Positions 21,960 through 33,800 of a DNA stretch of 64,000 bases are shown here, in pieces. Source of the DNA: Flammeovirga sp. EKP202 (GTDB taxonomy: Bacteria; Bacteroidota; Bacteroidia; Cytophagales; Flammeovirgaceae). The stretch is taken from positions 62,001-126,000 of the forward strand of contig NZ_JACVVP010000013.1 of NCBI RefSeq assembly GCF_014534745.1. The letters are read 5' to 3'. Position numbers and translations under genes: made by a program. Position 1 is the first letter of the stretch, and every line of letters starts with the position of its first letter. The notes under the pieces were generated by a model, which was not told where the DNA came from, ran no database searches, and saw only the letters and a program-made list of their open reading frames with translations.

Positions 21960-23678
21960 ATGAATGCTTTAAAAAAGATATTAGTCGTAAAATTACTAGC
22001 AGGGTTGTTCTTTATGACATCGTGTAATCATGATGACTTTCTAACCAGAAAGAATCCTAACGCTATTACAGAACCAACATTCTGGAAAACAGAAGCAGAT
22101 GCTGAAGCCGCTTTGACAACAGTTTATGCAGCATTACAATTTCAATCTGTAAGTGGAGGCCACTTGACTTACGAAATGATTAGAAGTGATTTAGGTGGAA
22201 CAAATGACTGGGTAAGACACTTCCCTTACACTGAATTAGTAATTCCTGATAACAGTACACCTGTATTTAACAAGTGGGCAGAATGTTACAATGGTATTTT
22301 CAGAGCCAATCAGGTGATTGACAATGTGCCAACAATTGAAGAAATTTCTGAGGAAAGAAAAGAAGAGATTTTATCTCAAGCACGTTTCTTAAGAGCCTTC
22401 TTCTACTTTGAAGTAGCACATACTTTTGGTGGAGGTGTAATTAAAACTTCTTCTAAAATTACAGATCACAATGTACCATTCTCAACAATCGTAGAGGTAA
22501 CAGGTCAAGTAATTATCCCAGATTTGCAATATGCTATCGAGCATCTTCCATTAACAAGACCGGAGTCTGACTTAGGTAGAGCAACTTGGGGTATGGCTAC
22601 TACATTACTTGGAAAAGTATACCTATACAACAAAGAATGGTCAAATGCAGCTGTTGAATTCAAAAAGGTAATTGACTCAGGACTTTATCAGTTGTCTTCT
22701 AACTATGCAGAAAACTTCAGACATGATGTGATTTACAATTCAGAGTCTATTATGGAAGTACCTTTTGATGGTTCTATCAACTCTGGAGCTCAAGATGCAA
22801 GTATTGTTGACGATGGAGGAAACGTATCAGGTGGTGAGTCTACAAAGTTAGCACGTTGGTATGGTCCTTATTCACTAGGTGGATGGCAAGGTATGATGCC
22901 TACATATTGGGCACATGAATTATTAGTGGCCGATTCAGTAGCAGGTTCAGATGCTCATTCATCAAGATACACTGCAACATTAGCAGGTCGTGATGCAGAG
23001 GGGTTATATTACAACAAAACAGCAGCAGACTTAAAAGCAGAAGTAGGTAGAAGATGGGGTAACGGTGAGTCGTCATACGTGAAAAAGTATGCAAACTGGT
23101 ACCACATGGATACAGAGAATATTGAAAACAGATCTTCTATCAACTACAAGCACATGAGATTGTCAGATGTTTACTTAATGTATGCAGAGGCGGTATTAGA
23201 AGCATCAAGCGATTTGAATACGGCGATTGAATACATTGATAAAGTAAGATCTCGTGCAGGAGTTGTAACTATTCAAGACTATATCAGTAACGACGGTGGT
23301 ATTCCTCAGTTACACATCTCTCAAGATTTATATGGTGCTCATCCAATTGTACCAGCTACATTGGAAAACATCAGAACTCACCTTCGTATGGTAGAGCGTC
23401 CAACAGAGTTAGCGTTCGAAAATACAAGATGGAGAGATTTAGTAAGATGGGGTATGGTAAAAGATGTTTTCACAAGCCATCACAATGATGAGGTTTTAAG
23501 AATCGAAAACTTCGAAAAATTACAAGATGAAAATGAGGTAGTACCTATTCTTCCTCCACTTTATATCGAAGGTCGTATTCGTCCTGACTTTGTAAACAAC
23601 TGGAGTTTCTACAGTCCAGATCAGCACGATTACTTCCCAATTCCAGCAGCTGAAGTTCAAGCTAACGAAGCAATTTAA
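21960..23678 (+). CDS. SusD-like outer-membrane glycan-binding lipoprotein (RagB/SusD family)
   Basis: 572 aa with a lipobox (LLAGLFFMTSC). It contains the SusD hallmarks: FLTRKNPNAITEPTFWKTEADAEA in two parts, the TPR-like ARFLRAFFYFEVAHTFGGG, YLYNKEWSNAAVEFKKVIDSG, and the C-terminal VERPTELAFENTRWRDLVRW. SusD proteins cap the SusC barrel and bind the oligosaccharide. It follows susC by 17 bp and precedes a third lipoprotein by 12 bp, forming a three-gene outer-membrane uptake unit. Confidence 0.95.
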   Translation: MNALKKILVVKLLAGLFFMTSCNHDDFLTRKNPNAITEPTFWKTEADAEAALTTVYAALQFQSVSGGHLTYEMIRSDLGGTNDWVRHFPYTELVIPDNSTPVFNKWAECYNGIFRANQVIDNVPTIEEISEERKEEILSQARFLRAFFYFEVAHTFGGGVIKTSSKITDHNVPFSTIVEVTGQVIIPDLQYAIEHLPLTRPESDLGRATWGMATTLLGKVYLYNKEWSNAAVEFKKVIDSGLYQLSSNYAENFRHDVIYNSESIMEVPFDGSINSGAQDASIVDDGGNVSGGESTKLARWYGPYSLGGWQGMMPTYWAHELLVADSVAGSDAHSSRYTATLAGRDAEGLYYNKTAADLKAEVGRRWGNGESSYVKKYANWYHMDTENIENRSSINYKHMRLSDVYLMYAEAVLEASSDLNTAIEYIDKVRSRAGVVTIQDYISNDGGIPQLHISQDLYGAHPIVPATLENIRTHLRMVERPTELAFENTRWRDLVRWGMVKDVFTSHHNDEVLRIENFEKLQDENEVVPILPPLYIEGRIRPDFVNNWSFYSPDQHDYFPIPAAEVQANEAI

Positions 23679-23690
23679 TAGAGATCAATC

Positions 23691-25304
23691 ATGATAAATA
23701 TGAAATATATAAAATTATTCATTATCTCATCACTAGCCTTTTTATTGGGGGCTTGTGGTGAAGAGATGAACAATCCAACAGTGCTAACACCAAGCCATAG
23801 CGTGGTGAGAGTATCACAAGTGGGCAATGATAATGTCATCAATATTAATCAACACATTGATTTTGCAGATGTGTCTCAAGGTGTTGAAACTAGACAATGG
23901 ATTTTCCCAGATTCAAATGTAACAGTGGAAGGTAACCCTCAAGACGCTCAAGTGAGAGGTACTTTCCATAAGGAAGGAACTTGGGAAGTGACATTAAGTC
24001 AAGTATTCCAAGAAAATGCTTTTGTAGGTTCTGAAACAGTTCCGAGAGAGACAAACGAAATTGATACAACGATTGTAGTAACTGTAATGCCTGCAGTGAA
24101 ACTCAACAGCATCAAAGCAAATTTATTATTGTCTGATGGTACATTGGGTGATGAAATTTCAATGGAACCAACAACTCCAACAGAGATTCCTTTCGGTAGT
24201 ATATTACGATTTACTTATGATGCAACAGGTAATCCTACATTGATTCAAGGAGAGTTACACGGTGCAGAATTAGTAGCTGAAGATGCTAATGCTAACACAT
24301 TTGATGTGAAATATGTAACATTGGATAAAGTATACAGCTTTGCTCCTGTATTCGTGAGACAAAGACCAATGAGTTCAGATACTTTGGTAGTTGTAGATTT
24401 CGTGAAATGTGTTCGTTCAGATGAGCCATTACTTTTAGAGCGAGTAACGACTGATGCAAGCAAGAAAATCAACTTAGTGTACTCAAGAGGTTTAAATGCC
24501 AACTCTCCAAAAGCTTCAGATTATAGCGTAACACTTACTACAGCAAAAGATGAAGTATTGACTCCTGAAGTTACTGCTGCTTATGTAAGCCCTGACAATG
24601 CAAGTTTCCTTGTTCTTGAAATCGGTGATGAATTGGTATACAGTAATGATGAAGTAACGGTTACTTACACTGGAAACTCATTAGAATCACAAGATGCAGC
24701 AATTGCTGATAAGTTCACTGATGAAGTATTAGTTGGTTCTGAAGAAGATGTATTAAAATCATCAGGTTTCGACTATAGCTATGAGAACAGTGCAATGGTT
24801 TACAGAGGTGCAGATCCTGCATGGTTAGGAAATGTTGTTCCAGATCTCTTAGAGCAATCTACAGAAGAAGTTTCAGAAGGAAGTCATAGTTTGAAGGTTA
24901 CAATTCCTGCAGGTACAGCAGATCGTCCAGTGAAGCCATCGGCAATCCAAACTTACTTAAATGGAGCATTACATAAGTTTGATTTCACTGAAAACGAAAA
25001 CAACAAATTAAGATTAGAATTCGACATCTTTATTGTTAACAATGGTGGAGAAAGACACCCAGGTGCCACGTTCGATACGAACATCCGTTTCCACTTAAGT
25101 AACAAAGGTTCTGACTGGCAAGAAGTAGCTCACGGTTATGCTAATGCAGAAGAAGGAAAGTGGTTAACATTCTCGAATGTAATTGATGTGAAAAACGTAA
25201 TCAGTGAATATAACTTGATTATGAAGATAGTGAATACTGGTAGTGAGCCAACGACAGTATACATTGATAACCTTCGATTGAAGAGATATTACCCAAGACC
25301 TTAA
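23691..25304 (+). CDS. Surface glycan-binding lipoprotein (SusE/SGBP position)
   Basis: 537 aa with lipobox LAFLLGAC. The N-terminal part contains a PKD-like Ig fold (TRQWIFPDSNVTVEG; GTFHKEGTWEVTLSQ). The middle has further beta-sandwich repeats. The last 180 residues look like a carbohydrate-binding jelly roll (SEGSHSLKVTIPAG; LRLEFDIFIVNNGG; VYIDNLRLKRYYP). It has no catalytic motif that I can see. As the third gene of the susCD operon it is expected to hold polymer or long oligosaccharides at the surface. The ligand is inferred only from neighbours. Confidence 0.8.
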   Translation: MINMKYIKLFIISSLAFLLGACGEEMNNPTVLTPSHSVVRVSQVGNDNVININQHIDFADVSQGVETRQWIFPDSNVTVEGNPQDAQVRGTFHKEGTWEVTLSQVFQENAFVGSETVPRETNEIDTTIVVTVMPAVKLNSIKANLLLSDGTLGDEISMEPTTPTEIPFGSILRFTYDATGNPTLIQGELHGAELVAEDANANTFDVKYVTLDKVYSFAPVFVRQRPMSSDTLVVVDFVKCVRSDEPLLLERVTTDASKKINLVYSRGLNANSPKASDYSVTLTTAKDEVLTPEVTAAYVSPDNASFLVLEIGDELVYSNDEVTVTYTGNSLESQDAAIADKFTDEVLVGSEEDVLKSSGFDYSYENSAMVYRGADPAWLGNVVPDLLEQSTEEVSEGSHSLKVTIPAGTADRPVKPSAIQTYLNGALHKFDFTENENNKLRLEFDIFIVNNGGERHPGATFDTNIRFHLSNKGSDWQEVAHGYANAEEGKWLTFSNVIDVKNVISEYNLIMKIVNTGSEPTTVYIDNLRLKRYYPRP

Positions 25305-25331
25305 TTTAAAGAGAGGTTTGTAAGTAAATAG

Positions 25332-25380
25332 GGATGGAGTTTTGCAATGAAAATTGTAAAACTTCATCCTTTTTGTTTTT
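25332..25380 (+). terminator. Strong terminator after the susCD operon
   Basis: Long near-perfect stem GGATGGAGTTTTGCAAT / ATTGTAAAACTTCATCC with a 4-nt loop, followed by TTTTTGTTTTT. Confidence 0.9.
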
Positions 25381-25396
25381 GAGATTTTATGGGAAG

Positions 25397-25428
25397 CCGC
25401 AGTTGTACTATTACCACTGCGGTTTTTT
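25397..25428 (+). terminator. Second, tandem terminator
   Basis: Stem CCGCAGT / ACTGCGG followed by TTTTTT, 17 bp after the first terminator. The remaining gap to 25666 is AT-rich and shows no other feature. It should hold the promoter of the NPCBM gene. Confidence 0.8.
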
Positions 25429-25666
25429 CGGTTATAAAGATGAAGAGCATAAAAAGCAGAGATAATGATACAAAATCGTATAAATGACGCTTAAAATGTG
25501 CTATATCAGCGTTGAATGTCAAATATATTATAAATAATGAAAGATTATTTTCAATTGAAATGTGACCTAATGCATAATTTTGTTCAACAACTCTAGAGAA
25601 AAGTTCTTTTAAAAAATCAGATAGAATAGACAGTAAACTAATTCTGATTTTGGTTACTTATATTTA

Positions 25667-26709
25667 ATGACAAGTGAAATGAAAATTCAAAAGAAAATAT
25701 TATTGGCAGCAGCAAGCGTTGCATTTAGTTTAAATACTTTTGCTCAAGCACCTACTACAGAAGAGGCTCCGGTGCAAGTGATCGAAGGTGAAAAAGTATA
25801 TTTAAGAGTAGCAGATTTGGCAATATCTTCAGAGTCTTTTTGGAGAATTCATGAGAATAAGTCGGTTTCAGGCGAGAAGATGTCAATGAGAGGTCAGGAA
25901 TATTCGAAAGGTTTAGGAGTACACGCACCTTCTAAACTAGTTTATGCAGTTCCATCAAAAGCCGAAATGTTCTATGTAGTACCTGGCGCAGATGCAGCAC
26001 ATAATGGTAAAATTTCAATGAAAATTTTTGTAGATGGAAAATTTTTGCTACTGGAAAGATTCATAGTAAACAAAAAAGCTATTCACCAAAGATGTTAGCT
26101 TTTGAGGTGAAAGGAGCAACAAGCCTTGAGTTAATTGTCGATGATTTAGGAGAAAAAGGTGGTGATCATGCCAACTGGGCCGATGCATTTTTTGTTGAAG
26201 GTAAAAAAGAAAATGCAGTAAAAGACCCTGAGTACGCTAAAGTATTCAAGAAATCATTGATGGATGATGAACTTTCAGGTGATAAAGAATATTTATCAGC
26301 TGCAAAAGCATCAATGGTAGACTCTTATTGGAGAGTAATGGATGATAAATCAATTGATGGTGGAACAATCAGCATTGGTGGAAAAAAATTCAATCATGGT
26401 ATTGGAGTTCATGCACCTTCAAAACTGAAATTCCCAGTTGCATCTAACTATAAATCATTTGTGGTTACTCCAGGTGGTAATGATTCTAACGCTGGCAAAA
26501 TCATCATGAAAATCTTAATAGATGGAAAAGAGGTTTATAACAGTGGCGAAATCGGAGATAGAGGAGCTCAAAAAGTAGAACAATTAGTTTTAGATGTAAA
26601 AGGAAAGAAAGAGTTGACATTATTAGTAGTTGATGCTGATGGAAACCAAGGAGGCGACCATGCAAGCTGGGGTGGCGCATACTTCTTATTGTCAGGTGGT
26701 GCGAAGTAA
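25667..26709 (+). pseudogene. Secreted protein with two NPCBM domains, interrupted by a one-base frameshift
   Basis: Two reading frames overlap at 26092-26098. The first (from 25667, or the ATG at 25679) has a signal peptide (ASVAFSLNTFAQ) and most of one NPCBM/NEW2 domain (FWRIHENK; YSKGLGVHAPSKLVYAVP). The second frame continues that domain (MLAFEVKGATSLELIVDDLG; GGDHANWADAFF) and holds a full second copy (FNHGIGVHAPSKLKFPV; GGDHASWGGAYF). At 26038-26046 (AAAATTTTT), adding one base gives VDGKIFATGKIHSKQ, which matches the domain and joins both frames. It is therefore one gene of about 347 codons, either truly broken or affected by a homopolymer sequencing error. NPCBM domains bind glycans; the same domain occurs three times in the next large gene. 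Confidence 0.8.
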
Positions 26710-26743
26710 TCAATAGTTTTATTGATAAAATGTATATTGAAAG

Positions 26744-26774
26744 AGTCTACAAATGCTTTTGTAGACTTTTTTAT
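26744..26774 (+). terminator. Terminator after the NPCBM gene
   Basis: Stem AGTCTACAAA / TTTTGTAGACT with a short loop, followed by TTTTTTATTTT. Confidence 0.85.
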
Positions 26775-26825
26775 TTTGAACAAATTCTATCCCTTAACGT
26801 GTGGCTATGCCGATTAAGTACATAT

Positions 26826-27040
26826 TAATTTAATTTTCGAATAGTTATACTATTTAGAAATCGGGAGATTTATGCTGATCTGTAAGAGACGAATGACGCA
26901 AACGCTTAACATTCACGCCAGTGGATTCTCTACCCATTTCATTTGGTAGTACTTTCCTCGGCCTTGAAGGAAAAAGTGTTAAGAATTTTATGGATTGAGT
27001 CGTTAAAAGTAATTTTTTTGTTTGAGTGTAGCGAGTTTAG
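26826..27040 (+). repeat. Dispersed MITE-like intergenic repeat, copy R3 (degraded)
   Basis: Recognisable blocks are TTTAGAAATCGGGAGATTTA, ACGAATGACGCAAACGCTTA, CGGCCTTGAAGGAAAAAGTG and GTAGCGAGTTTAGTAAG. Sequence after about 27040 no longer matches the family. A 77-codon ORF across it (26943-27176) is a by-product of the repeat. Confidence 0.7.
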
Positions 27041-27179
27041 TAAGAATAAAGTAGAACTTCCATTAAAGGCAGCTACGCTATATTATTCTTTTGAAAATTA
27101 TGCTGAAATAGAGCTTTATTATAGCGAGAAACTCCCTGTTTATCCTTTCAAAGTAGCAATTAAACCTTCATTGTAATAT

Positions 27180-27800
27180 GTGCATCATGGGTTTAGTGCG
27201 GTTAGAAATCATAAGATCTCTGATCATCTGAGGGATACAAATATCACAATCGCTCAAGAAATTGATAAATGATAAAGCTTTGATTCAGTTTCAGTTTTAA
27301 TTGATTTTGATAAATAAGGACAAAGTTCTGAAGGATAAGAGAAAAGGAAAGAAGGATTTAGTACATCTTTCCTTTTTTATTCTGTAAACTATCATGCGAG
27401 TTCACGTATTCAACAAAAACTAACACTATGATGTGAATTAGACTATTTATTAGCACTAAACTGTAAGTTTTTGAACTACAATTGCTTTTATTTTTAATGT
27501 TAGATAAAGGCAAACAAAAGAAAAACGAGTGTTAATACAATTGTATTTTTTATCCAAACTTTATAATTAGTTGAAATGAACTAAACAGTTAAGCATTAGT
27601 GAATTATAAGAAGTGATTTTTTAGGAGTAAGCATAAATGCTTTAAACAATGAAAATCGATATCAATGTTGACCTTACTCCTGATACTTCAAATAATGAAA
27701 AAGTAGGATGCCCTGTAGATTACTTATACCGAGAGCTTTTTGTGCTTTTTACTGAAAAGTAAACCTTCAACTTTTTTATGCATTTATTTACACAAGTGAA
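27180..27800. other. Leader region of the large esterase/NPCBM gene with an inverted repeat and a 37-aa ORF
   Basis: AGGAGTAAG (27623-27631) and CTTACTCCT (27672-27680) form a perfect 9-bp inverted repeat in the leader. A small ORF, ATG 27649 to TAA 27762 (37 aa), starts in the loop. It could be a leader peptide but has no known match. A weak echo of the dispersed repeat (AGAAATCATAAGATCTCTGA) lies at about 27205. Confidence 0.4.
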
Positions 27801-30800
27801 ATGAACAATCTGAAACAATTACTTTTTTTCCTACTGGCTTTCCTTATCGGGAGTTCAGTATGGGCACAACAAACCCCGGATCTTCTCTGGGTAGATTTTG
27901 ATCCTGATGCTGGCTTAGTAAAAGATGGTACAACAGGTGAAACAAAAGAAGATATTATTTCTGAAACCACAGAAAACGGCATCTATTATAAGGAGTCTTA
28001 CATTCATGTATCAATTCTTGGTCAGGAATTTAGAGTCTTTACCAAATATGCAGTAAAAGAAGAATTGCGTAATTCTGGTACAGCACCAGCACTTCTTGAT
28101 GTACATGGATGGATGGGTCAGCCTACCGTAGACATGGACTATGTAAATGAAGGATGGGCTGTTTTAGCTCATGATTATTGTGGTAAAACGGGGACTAGAG
28201 CCAATTATACAGAATACCCAGAGGAATTCAAATATGGAATCATTGATGAAAATGAGGGTGGATACAGAGTGAAAAATGGTTTGCCAAACGGTGATTTTAT
28301 TACTGATCCAAAACAAACAGATGATTATTTATGGTATGCTATTCAAAGAATTGCATTAAGCCATTTATTAGACCAACCGGCAGTCGATGCGACTAAAGTA
28401 GGTGCAAAAGGGTACTCTTACGGTGGTACTTTGATGTGGAACTTGGGAATGGATGAAAGAATTAAGGCTTTCGTATCCTATTTTGGGATTGGTTATCTTG
28501 AATACTGGAGAACGAATAGTGTTTGGTTATATAACAATCCTTATGTTGAACCCGATAAAGATGCAGGACAAGAGTTATATCTTGAAAGCATTGCTCCTCA
28601 AGCCCATGCCCCTTACATCAAAGCAGCATCTTTATGGTTAAGTGGAACAAATGATCATCATGGAGGTCACGAAAGAAGTGAGATGATGTTTGATGGTTTC
28701 CAAAGTGATGTGCCTTGGGATTTTGCATTACAAGCAAGAGGACATCATAATACGGATAAATTAGGCGATGATGCTAAAATCTGGTTACAGAAACATGTTT
28801 TGGGTGACGATCATTTCTGGCCGGTGAGACCAACTTCAGAAATTACTTTAGATGCTGAAGGTGTACCTGAGTACACAATCACACCTAATGATGTAGATAA
28901 AATTAAATCTGTAAATATTTATTACGCCGTAAAGAATCCTGTAAGTTATACAAGAATTTGGAGAGATGCTGAAGCGATCAGAGTTGGAGACGAATGGGTA
29001 GCATCACTTCCTGTTTTTGATGTCAACGATTACGTTTTCGGATTTGCCAATATTGAGTACGAAGGTGATATTGTTATTTCTGGTGATTTTGAAGCTGAAA
29101 TTCCAATACAATTAGGAAATAATGCAGTAGCGACGGATGTACCTTCGGATGATGTTGAAAATTCATGGACAAACTCAGCTTACATTGAAGGTGTAGGTAA
29201 CTTACCTGCCATCAGACCCATTGATAATAATGGAATGACGAATGAAATCTTTACCGATCCAAAATATCAAGCACCTGCTGGGGCAGATTTCCACTTTTTA
29301 TTTTACTGTACACAAGCTCAAAACTTAAAAGTAATTGTCAATGATCAGTATGAATATGATTTAGCAATTACAACTTCTAATGATTGGCAACAAACATTTA
29401 TAGAAGCAAGCAACGTATTAAGTCAACATGATAGTTCTCCTTTGGGTGAGTGGTCTAACGCTACAAAGATTGAGATTGTTCCTCAAGACGGTGAAGACAT
29501 TACAAAAGTCATCTTCTCTAACTTTTCATGGGAAGCCAAAAATATTGACGAATTACTTGAAGCAGCTCAAATTCAAGGCAAGCGATTATATTTAACTTCA
29601 GCAAATATTGCGGAGTCGGATTCTTATTGGAGAATTAGAGACGATTTACCAGTAGCTGATACTTATACTGATGGATCACCTGCTACTTCTTTAACTTTAG
29701 GTGGTGAAGAATATGAAAGAGGCTTAGGGGTACATGCATTATCCACAATTTCTTATGCGATTAAAGAAGGTTATGAGAAATTTTATGTAATTCCCGCTGC
29801 ATCTGAAACAAACGGAGGATTAATAGAAATGAAAATCTTCTTAGATGATGTGGAGGTGTATACTACTGGAGAAATCAAATCATCAACTCAGTCACCAAGT
29901 AGAGTGGAGTTAGATGTAAAAGACGCTAGTAAATTGACGTTATACGTAGGTGATGGCGGTAATGGAATTGGTGGAGATCATGCCAATTGGTTAGACGCTT
30001 TCTTTACTGTAAACGATAGAGTGGATGTTGAAAACCCTCACATTACAGACGCAACAGATGTTTCTCTTTATACTATTCAAGTAGGAAGTAAATACTTAGA
30101 TGGTGTTACAAAAGAGGTGAAAAACTATATTCACAAATCAGCTTCAGGTAGTAGTCTACCAATTGTGGCAGCAACACCAAATAATAAAAATGCTGAAGTA
30201 GTTGTAGAGCAGGCCAATGAATTTGGTGAAGAAGCTATCATCACAGTAACTTCTGCAGATGGAAGCAAAACAGAAACGTACAAGGTTCTTTTATCAAGTG
30301 TATCTGATGCTACATTATCTACTCTTGAAGTAAATGGAATGGAAGTTCCTAATTTCGATGCAGAAGTAACAGACTATACTGTTTATATATCAGAAGAAAC
30401 TTCTGGAATTCCTCAATTGACAGCCACTTTAACGAACGAGCAATCATCTGTTTTTGAGCTTACTCAAGCTACAACATTCCCTGGTAAAGCTACTGTAAAA
30501 GTGGTTTCTGAAGATGAAACAACTGAATTAATCTATACTGTCAATATTCTGAAATCAAAGAACATCTATCTAACAGCTGAAACAGTATTTGAAGCAGAGA
30601 CTTTCCAAGATGTTATTAAAAATGATGTAGCTTACAGCGATCAACCTTTTGATTTTGGAGGAGATCATCAATTTGAAAAAGGAATAGGCGTACACGCTAA
30701 TTCTAATATCACATACACAATTAAAGAAGGTTATACTACATTTTCTGTAGTTCCTGCTTCAACGAATTCAGGAAATGTTACTTTGAGTATTCATTTAGAT

Positions 30801-33800
30801 GATAAAGAGGTATACAGCAGCGGTGAAATCAATAAAAACAACCAAACGCTTGAAAGAGTTATTTTAGATGTTACAGGAGCGAACATTTTAAGATTAGTCG
30901 TTGATAATTCTGATGATGACCTAGGAGGTGATCATGCCGCTTGGGTAGATGCTCATTTTGTGGCTGATGCTATGTTTGAAACCGAACCAGCTCATATTAC
31001 TAGACCAACGGATGCAACATTATATTCTATCATGGCAGGAGAAGACTACTTGATGAATGTGAAAGAAGGTGCTAAAGAATTGATTTATAAAGTAGATGGA
31101 AATAACATTCCTGAGGTTATAGCAAAAGCCAATAACAAACAAGCTACGGTAGAAGTAACACAGTCAACTGATATTTACGATCCAGCCGTGATCAAAGTAA
31201 CATCAGCCGATGGTACAGTAACAGAAACTTATAATGTTAGATTTACAAATACATCTTTAGCAACACTTTTAAACTTAAAGGTTGATGGAATAACAGTTGC
31301 AGGTTTTAGCCCTGATGTAACGGAATACACTTTATCAATACCACAAGGTGTTTCTTCAATACCTCAAATAGCTGCCACTCCTTCGAATGTAGATGTATCA
31401 ACATTTGAAGTGACACAAGCACAAGATATTTTTGGAGAAGCTATGGTGAAAGTAATATCGGAAGATGCTACTTCAGAAATGAACTATAAAGTAAATTTTG
31501 TTGAAGGTACAAAGGTTTTCTTAACAGCAGAGTCTGTTTTAGAAGCTGATACTTATGCCAACAGAATTAACAACGGGACGGATTTTGACGGAGGTGAATT
31601 TATTATTGATGAAGTAAAATATGATCATGGTATTGGTGTACATGCCCCATCAACAATCACTTACGCGATTAAAGAAGGCTATGAAACATTTTCAGTAATT
31701 CCTACTGCTTCTAAATCTAATTCTGGTCGTTTAAAAATGATCATTTTATTAGATGGAGAGGAAGTTTATAATACCGGAGAAATCAGATCCACTACTCAAA
31801 TCCCTGAGTTGTTAAAATTAGATGTGAAAGAACACAATAAACTAACATTGATTATTGATGAATCTGATGGAACGATAGCAGGTGATCATGCCAATTGGGT
31901 AGATGCGCATTTTGTTGCAGAAGCCGAATTCGAAACAGATCCATTTCACATTACAAAACCAGATGATGTATCTCTTTATTCTCTAAAAGTAGGAGATCAA
32001 TTCTTAGGAAAAGGTAAAGTGGAGCAAGAGGAATTTGTCTATAAAGTAGTTCCTGAAACTGATCTTCCAAAAGTGTCTGTTCTAGCCAATAATAAAGAAG
32101 CAGTTTTGAATATTACTGAATCTGACAATGTAGATGCACCAACACTGATTGAAGTAACTTCAGCTGACGGAAATGTTACAAAAACGTATGCTATTACATG
32201 GATGAATATTTCATCTGATGCAACATTATCTGACCTTTCGGTAGATGAAACCACTGTTCCAGAATTTGCTGCCGATAAGACAGAATATACAGTTCTTTAC
32301 CCTTTTGGAACAACAGAGATTCCAGTTTTATCAGCGGAAGTTTCAAATGAATTTGCATCATTAGAATACACTCAGGCGACAACAATGCCAGGTGTCGCAA
32401 AAGTGGATGTGATGGCTGAAGATGGTACAACTGAAGTGACTTATACCGTAAATTATGTTGTAGAGGATCCATCAACAGATGCAAGTTTATCCGTCTTAAA
32501 GGTTGATGATGTAGCTTTAGAAGGTTTTGATGCTTCAACATTAGACTATACAGTTACCTATGCATATGGAACAGAAGGTTCACCGAAGTTATCAGCAGAA
32601 ACTACTGATAGTAATGCGACCTTTGAAATCATGGATTCAGATATTGAGGGTTCAGCGACAGTAGTAGTAACCGCTCAAGATGGAACAACTGAAGTAACTT
32701 ACACTGTAAATTATGTATGGTCCGCTCCATCAACAGATGCAAGTTTATCCGTCTTAAAGGTTGATGATGTAGCTTTAGAAGGTTTTGATGCTTCAACATT
32801 AGACTATACAATTACTTATGCATACGGTACAACAGGTTCACCGAAGTTAACGGCAGAGACAACAGATAGTAATGCGACCTTTGAAATCATGGATTCAGAT
32901 ATTGAAGGTTCAGCAACAGTAGTGGTAACTGCTCAAGATGGTACAACTGAAGTAACGTATACTGTAAATTATGTATGGTCCGCTCCATCAACAGATGCAA
33001 GTTTATCCGTCTTAAAGGTTGATGATGTTGCTTTAGAAGGTTTTGATGCTTCAACATTAGAATATACAATTACTTATGCATATGGAACAGAGGGTTCACC
33101 GAAGTTATCAGCAGAAACTACTGATAGTAATGCGACCTTTGAAATCATTGATTCAGATATTGAGGGTTCAGCGACAGTAGTAGTAACCGCTCAAGATGGA
33201 ACAACTGAAGTAACTTACACTGTAAATTATGTATGGTCCGCTCCATCAACAGATGCAAGTTTATCCGTCTTAAAGGTTGATGATGTAGCTTTAGAAGGTT
33301 TTGATGCTTCAACATTAGACTATACAATTACTTATGCATACGGTACAACAGGTTCACCGAAGTTAACGGCAGAGACAACAGATAGTAATGCGACCTTTGA
33401 AATCATTGATTCAGATATTGAAGGTTCAGCAACAGTAGTGGTAACTGCTCAAGATGGTACAACCGAAGTAACGTATACTGTAAATTATGTATGGTCAGCT
33501 CCATCAACAGATGCATCACTAAGTGAAATTGCTTTAGATGGTGTTCTCTTAGAAGGATTCTCAAGCGATCAATTCTCATATACTGTGGCTACAGCTGAAC
33601 TTCCAACAGCTACAGCAGTAACTACAGACGAAAATGCAATCGCAGTGATAACACCTGTAGATTCGTTTGGTGGAGTGATAGAAATTGTGGTAACTGCCCA
33701 AGATGGTATTACAAAACAAACTTATACTATTACTGTGACACAATCGACTCCAACATCTGTAGAAGATCTCACAGCGAAAGTGAACGTGTTTACCTTCAAT

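Noticed and set aside
26038-26046. Programmed ribosomal frameshift in the NPCBM gene
   Set aside because: The A4T5 tract lacks a clear slippery heptamer plus pseudoknot and the family is not known for it; sequencing error or true mutation is simpler.
26943-27176. 77-codon ORF downstream of the NPCBM gene
   Set aside because: Its first half lies in dispersed repeat copy R3 and is not open in other copies.
32469-33500. CRISPR-like array
   Set aside because: Repeats are 258 bp, contiguous, in frame and without unique spacers; they encode protein domains.
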